DNA of 64,000 nt from Polynucleobacter arcticus (GTDB lineage: Bacteria > Pseudomonadota > Gammaproteobacteria > Burkholderiales > Burkholderiaceae): NCBI RefSeq assembly GCF_013307205.1, contig NZ_CP028940.1:248001-312000 (forward strand), given 5' to 3'. A model generated the notes under the pieces. The model saw only the letters and a list, made by a program, of their open reading frames with translations. It ran no database searches and was not told where the DNA came from. This document shows, in pieces, positions 8,455 through 18,354 of the stretch (position 1 is its first letter; the number at the start of each line of letters is the position of its first letter). A program made the translations under genes and the position numbers.

Positions 8455-9582
8455 ATGTACACCGCAGTTGACCATCAATTTATGAGTCAGGCATTAGCCG
8501 AGGCTCAAAATGCCCTATATTTAGCCAACCCCAATCCTCGGGTGGGATGCATCATTATTAAAGATGATGAAGTGATTGGGCGGGGTTATACCCAAAAAGT
8601 TGGCGGTCCCCATGCGGAAGTTCAGGCTTTAGCTGATGTGAAGTCAAAGGGGATAGATCCTGCTGGATCGACCATCTATGTCACGCTAGAGCCCTGTAAC
8701 CATACCGGTAGAACCCCGCCTTGTGTCGATGCCTTAATTGCAGCTAAGCCAGCCAGGGTGATTGTGGCGATGTTAGACCCCAACCCCTTAGTTAGCGGTA
8801 AAGGCCTCGAGCGTCTAAGGGCTGCAGGAATTGATGTCCGTTGTGGCCTATTAGAGTCAGAATCTCAGGAGCTTAATCGGGGTTTTATTTCTAGAATGAC
8901 GCGCAGTTTGCCTTGGGTTCGCATGAAGATCGCTGCGAGCTTAGATGGCAAAACCGCTTTGCCGAATGGCCAAAGCCAATGGATTACAGGCCCTTTAGCT
9001 AGAGCTGATGGGCACCACTGGCGAGCTCAAGCATGCGCCATATTGACTGGAGTAGGTACGGTTAAAGAGGATGATCCGACTCTCAATGTCCGCGATGTTA
9101 AAACTGAACGTCAGCCCTGGAAAATCATTGTCGACTCTAAGCTAGAGACACCACTGACCGCTAAAGTATTAAGCAATCCCAAAGCATCAGGCATCATTCT
9201 GGTTTGCGCTTCATTAGATTCGGTAGACGCACAAGAGAAGAGAAAAGCATTCGAGGCCATTGGTGTTGAAGTGATTGCGATGGCTAATACCCATGGCAAG
9301 GTCGACTTAACTAAGCTCTTTGCTTACTTGGCACAAGAGCGTCATATGAATGAAATCCACATCGAGGCAGGATTTAAACTCAATGGCTCCCTACTGAGAG
9401 AAGATTGTGTTGACGAGTTATTACTGTATTACGCCCCCTTTATGGTGGGTGATGGTATTGGTATGGCAAACATCTCTTCATTGACAGCTCTGGATCAGCG
9501 GCAGGATTGGCAAATAATGGATCACAGCCTATTTGGTCCTGACCTTCGCTTACTTCTGCGTCTAGATAAAAAAACGATTTAA
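8455..9582 (+). CDS. ribD: Bifunctional riboflavin deaminase/reductase
   Basis: 375 residues from ATG 8455; an in-frame TTG at 8419 would add 12 non-conserved residues. The N-terminal cytidine-deaminase-like domain has HAEVQAL and the zinc motif PCNHTGRTPPC. The C-terminal reductase domain starts around PWVRMKIAASLDGKTALPNG. Together they convert the first pyrimidine product of GTP cyclohydrolase II to the ribitylamino phosphate. It lies behind the minor-pilin genes on the same strand and just before riboflavin synthase. Confidence 0.93.
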   Translation: MYTAVDHQFMSQALAEAQNALYLANPNPRVGCIIIKDDEVIGRGYTQKVGGPHAEVQALADVKSKGIDPAGSTIYVTLEPCNHTGRTPPCVDALIAAKPARVIVAMLDPNPLVSGKGLERLRAAGIDVRCGLLESESQELNRGFISRMTRSLPWVRMKIAASLDGKTALPNGQSQWITGPLARADGHHWRAQACAILTGVGTVKEDDPTLNVRDVKTERQPWKIIVDSKLETPLTAKVLSNPKASGIILVCASLDSVDAQEKRKAFEAIGVEVIAMANTHGKVDLTKLFAYLAQERHMNEIHIEAGFKLNGSLLREDCVDELLLYYAPFMVGDGIGMANISSLTALDQRQDWQIMDHSLFGPDLRLLLRLDKKTI

Positions 9583-9614
9583 GAAAATTACAAACACCTT
9601 TTTAAGATCTCACT

Positions 9615-10232
9615 ATGTTTACTGGAATTATTACTGCAGTTGGCCAAATTAAAAGCATTCAAGCTAAAGGCGATGGTTTGTACTTGGTGGTTGAAGTACC
9701 TACGGGCTATCTCGATGATGCGGTAATGGGCGATAGCATTGCGATACAGGGGGCCTGTATGACCGCTACGGAATTGACTAGCAATACTTTTGCCTTAGAT
9801 ATCTCGCGCGAGTCTCTTAATAAAACTGTTGGTTTGGATCGGGTCGGCCCAGTGAATCTAGAAAAAGCACTGCGTTTAAATGATCGCCTAGGAGGTCACT
9901 TGGTAAGCGGCCATGTGGATGGCGTTGGTAAGGTCACGCATTTTGCAACTGTGGCACAAGATCCCTATGGCTCTTGGTTACTGCGGATTGAAGCTCCAAA
10001 AGCGCTGGCACCATTCTTGGCATACAAAGGATCTATTGTGGTGAACGGCGTTTCGCTCACAGTCAATAAAACTGAAGACAGTAAACATGTCTGCATAGTG
10101 GATATCAATATCATTCCACATACGCTAGAGAATACGACTTTGGGTAAGTTAAACCAGGGTGATGCAGTGAACTTAGAGGTAGATTTAATTGCGCGCTATG
10201 TTGCGCGGATGATGGAAGCGCAAGTCAAATAA
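9615..10232 (+). CDS. ribE: Riboflavin synthase
   Basis: 205 residues made of two similar beta-barrel repeats. The first starts MFTGIITAVG and carries GGHLVSGHVDG at its end; the second has GSIVVNGVSLTVN. The enzyme dismutates two lumazines to riboflavin. In the first repeat the usual GVCLTV reads GACMTAT, a mild variation. It follows ribD by 32 bp, so the pathway genes here sit in two divergent blocks around the pilin genes. Confidence 0.94.
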   Translation: MFTGIITAVGQIKSIQAKGDGLYLVVEVPTGYLDDAVMGDSIAIQGACMTATELTSNTFALDISRESLNKTVGLDRVGPVNLEKALRLNDRLGGHLVSGHVDGVGKVTHFATVAQDPYGSWLLRIEAPKALAPFLAYKGSIVVNGVSLTVNKTEDSKHVCIVDINIIPHTLENTTLGKLNQGDAVNLEVDLIARYVARMMEAQVK

Positions 10233-10233
10233 T

Positions 10234-10524
10234 TTACCGTCTTTTACTTGCTTTTTCATAAACCTCAGATTGATCTCGCCTGCCAACAGCAATAATGAGT
10301 ACGACCAACTTATGGTCTATGACCTCATATACAAGCCTATAGCCAACTGCCGCTAGTTTTATCTTGTAAAAATTATCTAAGTCTCCATGGAGTTTAGCCG
10401 ATGCAACTCTAGGATTCTGAACTCGCTTTTCAAGTTGCTTTTTAAACTGGCTGCGGACTGAATTATCTAATTTTTTCCACTCTCTGAAGGCTAGTACATT
10501 GAATTCAAGACTATAGATCTGCAA
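10234..10524 (-). CDS. relE: RelE-family mRNA interferase toxin
   Basis: 96 residues from a TTG start at 10524 that overlaps the antitoxin stop and has AAGG six bases upstream; an upstream in-frame ATG (10587) lies deep inside the antitoxin gene and would give a non-homologous extension. The sequence YSLEFNVLAFREWKKLD, the KLHGDLDNFYKIKLAAVGYRLVY core and the C-terminal VGRRDQSEVYEKA match RelE toxins, which cleave mRNA in the ribosomal A site. The final arginines and the KIKL...GYRLVY residues expected for activity are kept. It forms an operon with the upstream antitoxin. Confidence 0.88.
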   Translation of the reverse strand: MQIYSLEFNVLAFREWKKLDNSVRSQFKKQLEKRVQNPRVASAKLHGDLDNFYKIKLAAVGYRLVYEVIDHKLVVLIIAVGRRDQSEVYEKASKRR

Positions 10525-10765
10525 GCTTGACCTTAATTGTTTTTCCACCGCTTCTAGACTTAATAGTTTTAATGAGTGAGACATCATCTACTAAATCAAG
10601 TAAAGCCTCATATGCTTTTGCTGAGAGAAGGTAGGCTTCAGGTTTATTGTGATTCAGAACGGCAACGGGTAGGTCGCCAGCAATCTCTAAAATTTTGCTC
10701 GGATTGCGCCTAAGGTCAGTCATGCTGACGGTCGTTTTTGCGTGAATGGTTTGTGTCAAAGTCAT
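10511..10765 (-). CDS. relB: RelB/Phd-type antitoxin
   Basis: 84 residues. The N-terminal half has the Phd/YefM-type MTDLRRNPSKIL element followed by VAVLNHNKPEAYLLSAKAYEALLD, a fold that binds DNA and the cognate toxin. The last codons overlap the RelE reading frame, so translation is coupled. It would neutralise RelE and repress the pair. No clear Shine-Dalgarno sequence precedes the ATG. Confidence 0.85.
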   Translation of the reverse strand: MTLTQTIHAKTTVSMTDLRRNPSKILEIAGDLPVAVLNHNKPEAYLLSAKAYEALLDLVDDVSLIKTIKSRSGGKTIKVKLADL

Positions 10766-10810
10766 AATAAATTGCCCATAATTAAGTGCATTATTATGCG
10801 CTTATTAGGT

Positions 10811-10840
10811 AAAGTCAAACCCTTTTAAGGGAAGGACTTT
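10811..10840. other. Stem-loop between queC and relBE
   Basis: AAAGTC / GACTTT arms enclose a second palindrome CCCTTTTAAGGG. It lies just past the queC stop and upstream of relB. It lacks a T-run on either strand, so it may be a weak terminator for queC or part of the relBE promoter region. Confidence 0.35.
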
Positions 10841-10855
10841 GACGTACAGATACGC

Positions 10856-11596
10856 TTAAAGTCGGCGATATCGCGTTGGATCACTGAGATTGGCTTGCTT
10901 AAAGCCAATCTGCCTCAACCGACAAGACTCACATTCTCCGCAAGCCTCACCTAAATCGTTGGCTTGATAGCAAGAAACGGTTTGCGAGTAATCCACGTCT
11001 AGGGTGGTGCCCAGTTGAATGATCTCTGCCTTGGTCATGCCAATGATGGGCGCATGCACCCGAAAGCGATTTTCAAGATGAATGGCTTCTACGCCAGCCT
11101 TGGTAGCTAAGTTTGCCATCGTTTCAAATGAGGCAACGTACTCTGGACGGCAGTCTGGATAGCCAGAGTAATCGACTGCGTTAGCGCCATAAAAAATATC
11201 TAAGCCACCTAAGGATTCTGCCCAACCCAAGGCAAGTGATAGCAGAATCGTATTACGTGCTGGCACGTAAGTCACAGGAATCTCTTGATCTTTACCGGGA
11301 GTAGTTGGCACATCAATCGATGCATCAGTTAAGGCTGATCCGCCAAAACGGGTGAGATCTAAATTGACTACTTCATGACGGACTACACCCATCTTCTTAG
11401 CGATATGTTTTGCAGCGGCCAGCTCAGAGGAGTGCCGCTGTCCGTAACCAACTGACAGAACATAGGGCGCGTAACCAAGATCCTTTGCAAGCGCCAAAAT
11501 CGTGGTGGAATCGAGACCACCAGAAAACAGGATGACTGCGGGGGCATTCGGCTTGCGTGGAGCGATATTTTGAAATGCAGCAGATAACAGAGACAT
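10856..11596 (-). CDS. queC: 7-cyano-7-deazaguanine synthase
   Basis: 246 residues. The ATP-pyrophosphatase P-loop SGGLDSTT lies near residue 25, and the C-terminal zinc site C...CGECESC is intact. QueC converts 7-carboxy-7-deazaguanine to preQ0 in queuosine biosynthesis. It is the last gene of the Tol-Pal unit, 26 bp after cpoB. Confidence 0.94.
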   Translation of the reverse strand: MSLLSAAFQNIAPRKPNAPAVILFSGGLDSTTILALAKDLGYAPYVLSVGYGQRHSSELAAAKHIAKKMGVVRHEVVNLDLTRFGGSALTDASIDVPTTPGKDQEIPVTYVPARNTILLSLALGWAESLGGLDIFYGANAVDYSGYPDCRPEYVASFETMANLATKAGVEAIHLENRFRVHAPIIGMTKAEIIQLGTTLDVDYSQTVSCYQANDLGEACGECESCRLRQIGFKQANLSDPTRYRRL

Positions 11597-11622
11597 CGGA
11601 ATTGGGCTTACCTTTTTACTTC

Positions 11623-12360
11623 TTACTTAATCGCAGCATTGAGTTGTTGCGCGTCTTTTGCTGCTTCCGTATCGGGATACCTGCTGATGATCTCAGCAAA
11701 CGTTTTTTTAGCCGCTGCCTTATTGCCACTTTCCAGCTGTGCATTACCCAAGGTCAACATTGCAGACGGAATGCGAGGATGAGTAGGGTAGCGCTTGATC
11801 AAGCTTTGTAACTGCGCAATAGCGCCGGCATAGTCTTTATTGGCGTACTTGCTGTTGCCACTCCAAAAAATAGCTAGTGGAGCATAAGGACTCTTGGGAT
11901 AGCGTTTATCAAAAGCAGAGAAACCTTCATCTGCCTTTTTGAGGTTGCCGGCCTGGAACGCCTTTAATGCTTCGTCATACGCCTTTTTCTCCTCAGGTTG
12001 GATTGTGCCGCTGACCCCTTCAATGGTCGCATTACGTGGCTCAAAATTACCTAAGCGGGTATCCAGGTCCTGGTAGTAAGTTTTTTGACTGCTATTGATA
12101 TCCTCGCCTTGCTTCTCCAAATTTTCAACCTTGCCACGCAACTCTGCATTTTCTGTTTTGAGCTTTTCAATTTGATTTTGTAAGTCCAATTGCGTTGTTG
12201 CTAGAGACTTACGTAAATCCAAAATCGCTTTGCGAGCATCATCGTCGGCAAAGAGTGCCCAAGCATTACTTGAGAGGCCCAAGCAAAGTGTGGCAACACT
12301 TAAACAAAACGCTCGTGAGAGCGTTCGTTGGAAAGAGCAAGCCTGATGCATGAGTCGCAT
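11623..12360 (-). CDS. cpoB: Cell division coordinator CpoB (YbgF)
   Basis: 245 residues with a signal peptide ending near SSNAWA (about residue 35), a coiled-coil segment (about 40-95, rich in Leu/Glu/Lys) that in this family forms trimers, and C-terminal TPR-like repeats ([20 protein letters not shown] onward). CpoB is periplasmic and links peptidoglycan synthesis to Tol-driven outer-membrane constriction. Its start overlaps the pal stop as TAATG. Confidence 0.92.
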   Translation of the reverse strand: MRLMHQACSFQRTLSRAFCLSVATLCLGLSSNAWALFADDDARKAILDLRKSLATTQLDLQNQIEKLKTENAELRGKVENLEKQGEDINSSQKTYYQDLDTRLGNFEPRNATIEGVSGTIQPEEKKAYDEALKAFQAGNLKKADEGFSAFDKRYPKSPYAPLAIFWSGNSKYANKDYAGAIAQLQSLIKRYPTHPRIPSAMLTLGNAQLESGNKAAAKKTFAEIISRYPDTEAAKDAQQLNAAIK

Positions 12361-12872
12361 TAGTTCGTGATGTAAACAATGTCAGCGCGGCGGTTTTCTG
12401 CCCAGGCTGCTTCGTTATCACCTTCGGCTTTTGGTCTTTCTTTACCAAAACTGACTGCTTCCATTTGGTCATCAGATACACCCATCAGATTCAGTGACTT
12501 ACGAACCGCATCCGAACGACGTTGGCCTAATGCTAAGTTGTACTCAGCTGTACCACGCTCATCAGTATTACCCTGAATAATGATCTTTTGCTTAGCATTG
12601 GCTTTTAGAAAACTGGCGTGGGCAGATAATTGTTTTTGGTATTTTGTCTGAACGGTGTACTCATTCAAATCAAAATAGACGCTGCGCTGAAAAAGGGGGC
12701 TACTAGGATCGTTCCATGGTTGTGAGCCAAACTTACCATTACCACCGCCACTACTACCGCTATTAGCGCCATCTACATCATCTAATTTGACGCTAGAGCA
12801 AGCGGCTAAAAACAGTGCTGTTACACCAAGGAGGGTGAGGGTTGCGGCACGGCGTGCGATAGAAATTGTCAT
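12360..12872 (-). CDS. pal: Peptidoglycan-associated lipoprotein Pal
   Basis: 170 residues. A lipoprotein signal ends in LAAC with the lipidated Cys25, followed by a short Gly/Ser/Asn linker and an OmpA-like peptidoglycan-binding domain (QGNTDERGTAEYN, GQRRSDAV, NRRADIVY). Pal anchors the outer membrane to peptidoglycan and interacts with TolB and TolA. It lies 131 bp after tolB, the largest gap in the operon. Confidence 0.96.
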   Translation of the reverse strand: MTISIARRAATLTLLGVTALFLAACSSVKLDDVDGANSGSSGGGNGKFGSQPWNDPSSPLFQRSVYFDLNEYTVQTKYQKQLSAHASFLKANAKQKIIIQGNTDERGTAEYNLALGQRRSDAVRKSLNLMGVSDDQMEAVSFGKERPKAEGDNEAAWAENRRADIVYITN

Positions 12873-13003
12873 GATCTTTCCTTTTCCTACAAATGAAGCT
12901 ATGAAATGAGCTAATAATTAATAGCTAGTATTTAATATTATGCCCCTAAGAGTCTAATTTTAGCTATTGAACTGGAAAGATCTGTGTTTATTTGCTGAAG
13001 TGA

Positions 13004-14299
13004 TTAATCCATAAATGGACCCCAGGATGGCTGACGGACATCAGATCCTGGAATACTTAACACCTGCTTGGAATTGCCATCTACTGATACGGCTGCCAAT
13101 ACTCGCTTGCCACCGACCTTGGTGGAATACAAGACATAGCGACCATTTGCTGCAAAGGAAGGGGACTCATCACTACTGCTGTCCGTTAAGGCCTGGGCAT
13201 CACCTGTAGCCAAATTGAGGATATAGAGTCGGAAAGCACCCCCAATATTGGCAATATAGGCCAAATACTTGCCATCTGGAGAAATGCGCGGGGATGTCAC
13301 AAAGCCTTGCTTAAAGGTGATGCGCTTGGCACCTTCAACTTGTTCGCCATCCGCACTCATTCGGTAAATCTGGGGATTTCCGCCACGATCGCTGGTGAAA
13401 TAGATAGAGCGACCGTCAGCAGAATATTGGGGCTCTGTATCAATCGTACGGCCCTGAGTCAGGCGCTGTAAGCCGCTCCCATCAGCGTTGATGCTATAGA
13501 TCTGGGTATTGCCATCTTTCGAAAGGGAGATCGCTAGTTTTTTACCATCCGGTGACCAAGCCGGCGCACTGTTATTACCCTTTTGATTTGAGAGGGGGAT
13601 GCGACGACCTGTTGCGAGTTCATGAACGTAGATCACTGGCTTGCGATCTTCAAAGGACACGTAGGCCACTTTCTTGCCGTCGGGGGACCAAGATGGGGAG
13701 ATGATGGGCTCACCACTATTCATGGCATTACGAATGTTTTGACCATCTGCATCGGAGATGACCAAGCGATAGCGTCTACCTTCTTTAATGACATAAGACA
13801 GCCGTGTAGAGAAGATGCCGCGCTCACCCAGCAATTTGAAGATGATGTCATCGGCAATCTTATGGCCGGCAGCGCGTAAATTATCCGCGCTGGAATTGAT
13901 ATTGAGGCCGCCCAAGCTCAACGATTTACGCACATCAAATAATTTGTATTGAATCTCAAATTGATCACTTCCTTTTTGGACCACAGAGCCCACTACCAAA
14001 GCATCTGCTCCGCGAGCAGCCCAAGACTTGTAGTTAGGAGTGCCTTCATCGCTCTCACTGGCATTACCGTTCTCAGTATTTTTAAAGTAACCACTACGAG
14101 CTAAGTCTTGGCGAATGATTTCGGTAACACTCGTTGGTAGTTTGTTCTCATCCTTAAAGCGCATAACGGCGATGGGATAGAGTGACTGTCCCACACCAGT
14201 GATTTCAATATTCATTTGCGCTGTAGCGGGAATGGCGAGGCCAATCAATGACAACGCAACTGCAACAAATGAAAAATACTGCTTAGCTAATTGCAACAT
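13004..14299 (-). CDS. tolB: Tol-Pal system periplasmic protein TolB
   Basis: 431 residues. A signal peptide ends near ATAQ (27-28), an N-terminal alpha/beta domain follows, and the second half is a beta-propeller built from repeats such as SPDGKKVAYVSF, SPDGKKLAIS, SADGRSIYFTSDRGG and SPDGKYLAYIA. TolB moves between Pal and TolA in the periplasm during outer-membrane constriction. It starts 3 bp after tolA. Confidence 0.96.
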   Translation of the reverse strand: MLQLAKQYFSFVAVALSLIGLAIPATAQMNIEITGVGQSLYPIAVMRFKDENKLPTSVTEIIRQDLARSGYFKNTENGNASESDEGTPNYKSWAARGADALVVGSVVQKGSDQFEIQYKLFDVRKSLSLGGLNINSSADNLRAAGHKIADDIIFKLLGERGIFSTRLSYVIKEGRRYRLVISDADGQNIRNAMNSGEPIISPSWSPDGKKVAYVSFEDRKPVIYVHELATGRRIPLSNQKGNNSAPAWSPDGKKLAISLSKDGNTQIYSINADGSGLQRLTQGRTIDTEPQYSADGRSIYFTSDRGGNPQIYRMSADGEQVEGAKRITFKQGFVTSPRISPDGKYLAYIANIGGAFRLYILNLATGDAQALTDSSSDESPSFAANGRYVLYSTKVGGKRVLAAVSVDGNSKQVLSIPGSDVRQPSWGPFMD

Positions 14300-14302
14300 G
14301 CT

Positions 14303-15139
14303 TTAGTCCTTGGGTTTAAAGGTCAGCTTAACTTCTCTTTGAGGAATTTTGCCATTGTCGTCTTTTGGTAGGCTTTCTGCGCGAGTGAGTGCGAGTAATA
14401 CTGCACGATCCCAGCCAGCACTGCCGCTAGAACTTAACAACTCAGTGCTCAAAATAGCCCCATCGGGCGCGAGATTGACTTTAACTACTGCCGCAGGATT
14501 GCCGCTGATGGACTCTGGGTTGTAGACAATTAAGGGTTTTACTTTTTTAATGACCTTATCGGTCCAGCCGGGAGGGGCATTGCCACCACCACCTACTCCA
14601 CTACCGCTGGTACCGCCACTACCGCCTTCTGCGCCAGCTGCAGCGCGAAGACGTGCCATCTGATCGGCGCGGACTTTCTCGGCAGCAGCATTGGCTTTGG
14701 TGTCTGCAGGAGTTGCTGCCTTAGGTGCTTCCACTTTTTTGGCTGGCTCCGCCTTTTTAGGCTGCTCTTTTTCCTTCTCCTTGGCTGGAGTCGGCTTAGG
14801 TGGAGTTACCGGCTTAGGAGTTTCTTTCACCACCTCTTTTTTAGGAGGCTCTTTTTCAAGTTGCTTTTTCTTAATCGCAATATCGGCGGCCTCTTCCTTC
14901 ATCTCGGTTTTGATTTCTGGGACAACAGGCGCTACTACTTGCTGACTGGCATCCCATAGTTCAACCTCGACCCCAGAAGGGGTAGAGTTATTCCAGCTAA
15001 TACCGATCACCAAGAAAGCCACCAAACCTAAGTGCGCAGCCAGAGAAAAACTAAAAGCACGTTGAGTGCTTTCGTTTTGAGTAGGGCGACCTCGTTTGAA
15101 AGTCGACGGGCTTAAGTGAAATGTTTGCGCGCTATTCAT
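14303..15139 (-). CDS. tolA: Tol-Pal system protein TolA
   Basis: 278 residues: a cytoplasmic N-terminus, one membrane segment (about 30-46), a long Lys/Glu/Pro/Ala-rich middle (about 70-160) that would span the periplasm, a glycine-rich hinge, and a C-terminal TonB-like domain (VVKVNLAPDGAILSTELLSSSG). TolA transmits energy from TolQ/TolR to TolB-Pal. It is shorter than the Escherichia coli protein, mainly in the central rod. Confidence 0.92.
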   Translation of the reverse strand: MNSAQTFHLSPSTFKRGRPTQNESTQRAFSFSLAAHLGLVAFLVIGISWNNSTPSGVEVELWDASQQVVAPVVPEIKTEMKEEAADIAIKKKQLEKEPPKKEVVKETPKPVTPPKPTPAKEKEKEQPKKAEPAKKVEAPKAATPADTKANAAAEKVRADQMARLRAAAGAEGGSGGTSGSGVGGGGNAPPGWTDKVIKKVKPLIVYNPESISGNPAAVVKVNLAPDGAILSTELLSSSGSAGWDRAVLLALTRAESLPKDDNGKIPQREVKLTFKPKD

Positions 15140-15158
15140 GAATGAAAGACAAAGAGGT

Positions 15159-15578
15159 TTACTGACTCTTCACTGCAAGACCAACCCGTTTCACACCATT
15201 TTCTTTAAGCTTGGACATGACATCCATGACTACTTCGTATTTAATGGATTTGTCAGCGGCGAGTACTACTGGTTGCTCAGCTGACTTTTCTGCTTGCGAA
15301 CGTGCAAAGGCACCCAGTTCGAGCTTATTCAAAGTTTGCACTGGATCACCATCTTTACGAACAATGACATTCTCATTGGCGTCAATCGTTAAAAAGACAG
15401 GAGGCAAGGTTTGTACTTTGGCGCCACCGACGGTCGGAAGGTTGACGACGCCGGGATTTACCATCGGTGCGGTCACCATGAAAATGACCAACAACACCAA
15501 CATCACGTCGATGTATGGCACTACGTTAATGTCGGCCATTGCTCGACGCTTGGAGGACTTTCTGAGTGAGCCAGCCAT
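15159..15578 (-). CDS. tolR: Tol-Pal system protein TolR
   Basis: 139 residues, ExbD/TolR family. A short cytoplasmic N-terminus is followed by one membrane helix containing the conserved Asp (VVPYIDVMLVLLVIFMVTAP), then a periplasmic domain. With TolQ it forms the proton channel that energises TolA. It lies between tolQ (2 bp) and tolA (19 bp). Confidence 0.95.
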   Translation of the reverse strand: MAGSLRKSSKRRAMADINVVPYIDVMLVLLVIFMVTAPMVNPGVVNLPTVGGAKVQTLPPVFLTIDANENVIVRKDGDPVQTLNKLELGAFARSQAEKSAEQPVVLAADKSIKYEVVMDVMSKLKENGVKRVGLAVKSQ

Positions 15579-15580
15579 AC

Positions 15581-16237
15581 TTATTTTCCTGAGGCTTGAC
15601 GTTGCAAGATGTTTGTAAATTCTTCAATGAAGGTTTCAAAGCGAATTGCCAAACGATCTACATCCGTTGCAGCGCGGTTATAGGCCACTACTGCTGGAAT
15701 GGCAGCAAATAGACCAATCGCAGTAGCGACTAGCGCTTCTGCGATTCCAGGAGCAACTGCTGCCAAGGTCGCGTTTTGAACATTAGCTAGGCCACGGAAT
15801 GCATGCATGATCCCCCAAACGGTGCCAAAGAGGCCGATATAAGGTGATACCGAGCCCACAGAGGCCAGGAATGGCAGATTGGCCTCTAGCATGTCCATTT
15901 CGCGTTGGTAAGTGGCTTTCATGGCGCGGCGGGCGGCATCTATCTCTCGACACTTAGTGAACTCCTGCATGCCAGCTTCAAAAATATGCTCCAAGACGGC
16001 GTCGCTACGGGTATTACGCTGGGCAGCTTCAAGGAGGGTGCCCAGGTCGCCACCGGACCAAAAGTCCCGCTCAAAGCGCTCGGTATCCCGCCTAACACCA
16101 CGCAAAATGGCCGTTTTCTTAAAAATGATGGTCCATGAGGCCACAGACATGCCCAGTAATAACAACATTACTAACTGTACTAATAGGCTGGCATTGAGGA
16201 CTAGAGAGAGAAATGAGAGGTCTTGAGTAGGAGTCAT
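15581..16237 (-). CDS. tolQ: Tol-Pal system protein TolQ
   Basis: 218 residues with three membrane helices (about 12-32, 123-145 and 160-185) in the MotA/TolQ/ExbB arrangement; the second and third contain VGSVSPYIGLFGTVWGI and LVATAIGLFAAIPAV. It is the first gene of tolQ-tolR-tolA-tolB-pal-cpoB-queC and diverges from glyA across 76 bp. ybgC, often found at the head of this operon, is not present. Confidence 0.95.
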   Translation of the reverse strand: MTPTQDLSFLSLVLNASLLVQLVMLLLLGMSVASWTIIFKKTAILRGVRRDTERFERDFWSGGDLGTLLEAAQRNTRSDAVLEHIFEAGMQEFTKCREIDAARRAMKATYQREMDMLEANLPFLASVGSVSPYIGLFGTVWGIMHAFRGLANVQNATLAAVAPGIAEALVATAIGLFAAIPAVVAYNRAATDVDRLAIRFETFIEEFTNILQRQASGK

Positions 16238-16313
16238 GATGGATTTTGTATGATGTAGGTTGATTTTACTAAGTTAATTCACTTAGCAATCCAACTTTTT
16301 CAGGATTATTATC

Positions 16314-17558
16314 ATGTTCGACCGCCAAAACACCTTAGCCAAAACCGATCCAGAATTGTGGGCATCGATTCAGAATGAAAATCAGCGTCAGGAAGACCAT
16401 ATTGAATTGATCGCTTCTGAGAACTATGCCTCACCAGCAGTGATGCAGGCACAGGGCTCTCAGCTGACCAATAAGTATGCTGAAGGCTATCCAGGTAAGC
16501 GTTATTACGGTGGTTGTGAGTTTGTGGATGTCGCCGAGCAATTAGCGATTGATCGCGTGAAAGCGTTATATGGTGCTGAGGCAGCAAACGTTCAGCCCCA
16601 TTGCGGCGCGTCTGCGAACCAAGCTGTGTTCTTGGCGTTTTTAAAGCCAGGAGACACTTTTATGGGAATGAGTTTGGCTGAAGGCGGTCACTTGACTCAC
16701 GGTATGGCCCTGAATATGAGCGGTAAGTGGTTTAACCCGATTTCTTATGGCCTCGATAAAAACGAAGCGATCGATTACGAGCAAATGGAGCGTTTAGCGC
16801 GTGAGCACAAACCTAAATTAATTATTGCCGGTGCATCTGCCTATTCTCTCGTGATTGACTGGGAGCGCATTGGTAAGCTGGCTAAAGAAGTCGGTGCTAT
16901 TTTTATGGTGGATATGGCGCATTATTCTGGCCTGATCGCCGCTGGTGTTTATCCCAGCCCAGTACCGCACGCAGATATCGTGACTTCTACTACGCACAAG
17001 AGTTTACGTGGCCCCCGTGGCGGCATCATCTTGATGAAGGCTGAACATGAAAAGGCGATTAACTCTGCGGTATTTCCAGGTCTACAAGGCGGCCCTTTAA
17101 TGCATGTGATTGCGGCTAAGGCGACAGCATTTAAAGAAGCTCAAGAGCCTAGTTTTATTGAATATCAAAAGCAAGTGATTGCAAATGCGAAAGCCTTGGC
17201 TGAGACTTTGATCGCACGTGGCTTGCGCATTGTTTCCGGGGGCACCGATTCCCATGTGATGTTGGTAGATTTGCGCGCCAAGAAAATGACAGGTAAAGAA
17301 GCTGAGCGTGTATTGGGCGAAGCCCACATTACCTGTAACAAAAACGGTATTCCAAACGATCCAGAAAAGCCGATGGTGACAAGCGGTATTCGTTTGGGTT
17401 CACCTGCAATGACGACGCGTGGCTTTAAAGAAGCTGAAGCACGTCAGGTAGGTAATTTCATTGCTGACGTTTTGGATAACCCAAATGATGCTGACAACAT
17501 TGCTAAAGTGCGAGCACAAGTAGCCGAGTTAACCAAGCGTTTCCCGGTTTACGGTTAA
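16314..17558 (+). CDS. glyA: Serine hydroxymethyltransferase
   Basis: 414 residues, the usual length. The pyridoxal-phosphate lysine is in [13 protein letters not shown], and the N-terminal [13 protein letters not shown] and [15 protein letters not shown] motifs are intact. It interconverts serine and glycine while loading one-carbon units on tetrahydrofolate. nrdR follows after 26 bp on the same strand, an arrangement common in betaproteobacteria. Confidence 0.97.
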   Translation: MFDRQNTLAKTDPELWASIQNENQRQEDHIELIASENYASPAVMQAQGSQLTNKYAEGYPGKRYYGGCEFVDVAEQLAIDRVKALYGAEAANVQPHCGASANQAVFLAFLKPGDTFMGMSLAEGGHLTHGMALNMSGKWFNPISYGLDKNEAIDYEQMERLAREHKPKLIIAGASAYSLVIDWERIGKLAKEVGAIFMVDMAHYSGLIAAGVYPSPVPHADIVTSTTHKSLRGPRGGIILMKAEHEKAINSAVFPGLQGGPLMHVIAAKATAFKEAQEPSFIEYQKQVIANAKALAETLIARGLRIVSGGTDSHVMLVDLRAKKMTGKEAERVLGEAHITCNKNGIPNDPEKPMVTSGIRLGSPAMTTRGFKEAEARQVGNFIADVLDNPNDADNIAKVRAQVAELTKRFPVYG

Positions 17559-17584
17559 GTTCTAGAAACTGAGGAAAGCATTCA

Positions 17585-18031
17585 TTGCGCTGCCCTTTTT
17601 GCCACAACGACGATACCCAGGTACTCGATACCCGGGTATCGGACGAAGGCGATACCATTCGTCGCCGTCGCCGTTGTGCGAAGTGCGACAAACGATTTAC
17701 TACCTATGAGCGCGTAGAGCTTGCATTGCCAGCGATCGTAAAGAAAAACGGTAGTCGCGTGGATTACAGTCATGACAAATTAGCCAGCTCAATTAAGCTC
17801 GCTTTACGTAAACGTCCCGTCTCTTCTGACTCTGTAGATGAAGCTATCGGGCGTATTGAAGAAAAACTACTGAGTCTTGGTGAGAAAGAAATTCCGAGTG
17901 AGCGCGTTGGTGAGCTGGTGATGCGCGAGCTCAAGCGCTTGGATAAGGTGGCTTACATTCGGTTTGCTTCAGTCTATCGAAGCTTTGCGGATATTGAATC
18001 TTTTGAGAGCGCACTCAAAGAGTTAAAATAA
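17585..18031 (+). CDS. nrdR: Transcriptional repressor NrdR
   Basis: 148 residues from a TTG start with GAGGAAA upstream. The N-terminal zinc ribbon (CPFC...CAKC) is followed by the RFTTYERVE motif and an ATP-cone (about residues 49-139). NrdR senses ATP/dATP and represses ribonucleotide reductase genes. The start is fixed by the conserved RCPFC that directly follows the initiator. Confidence 0.95.
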   Translation: MRCPFCHNDDTQVLDTRVSDEGDTIRRRRRCAKCDKRFTTYERVELALPAIVKKNGSRVDYSHDKLASSIKLALRKRPVSSDSVDEAIGRIEEKLLSLGEKEIPSERVGELVMRELKRLDKVAYIRFASVYRSFADIESFESALKELK

Positions 18032-18036
18032 TTTTC

Positions 18037-18354
18037 TTACAAAATAACTTCTAACCCTTTTCTCTCGATTAAAGATAAAAGCTTTAAGGACGTGCCGCTT
18101 GGCTTTTTATCTCCAGCCTCCCATTTCTGAATAGTCGACAAACTAGTATTAATTGCCAAGGCAAAGACAGCCTGGCTCAGATGGGTTTTACTTCGTAGCT
18201 GCTTAATTCGCTTGGCGGTCATCGGTTTAACCTCTAAGTGCCGTAAGGCCTCAAATTCCTCCATACTTTTTATAGTGATGACGCCGGCTTTATGAAGGCC
18301 CTTTACGGTATCCGTCATCTCCTCAATAATTCTACTTTTTGTTTTATTAAGCAT
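18037..18354 (-). CDS. HTH antitoxin/regulator paired with a RelE-type toxin
   Basis: 105 residues. The C-terminal half is a Cro/C1-type helix-turn-helix (RIKQLRSKTHLSQAVFALAI and TSLSTIQKWEAGDKKPSG). The N-terminal 50 residues are an extension typical of antitoxins encoded after their toxin. It overlaps the toxin gene by 8 bp, with toxin first, as in higBA-like systems. It would bind the toxin and repress the operon. Confidence 0.8.
   Translation of the reverse strand: MLNKTKSRIIEEMTDTVKGLHKAGVITIKSMEEFEALRHLEVKPMTAKRIKQLRSKTHLSQAVFALAINTSLSTIQKWEAGDKKPSGTSLKLLSLIERKGLEVIL

Noticed and set aside
10525..10587. Upstream ATG extension of RelE
   Set aside because: It lies wholly within the antitoxin gene and gives a non-homologous N-terminus; TTG 10524 gives the normal length with SD.
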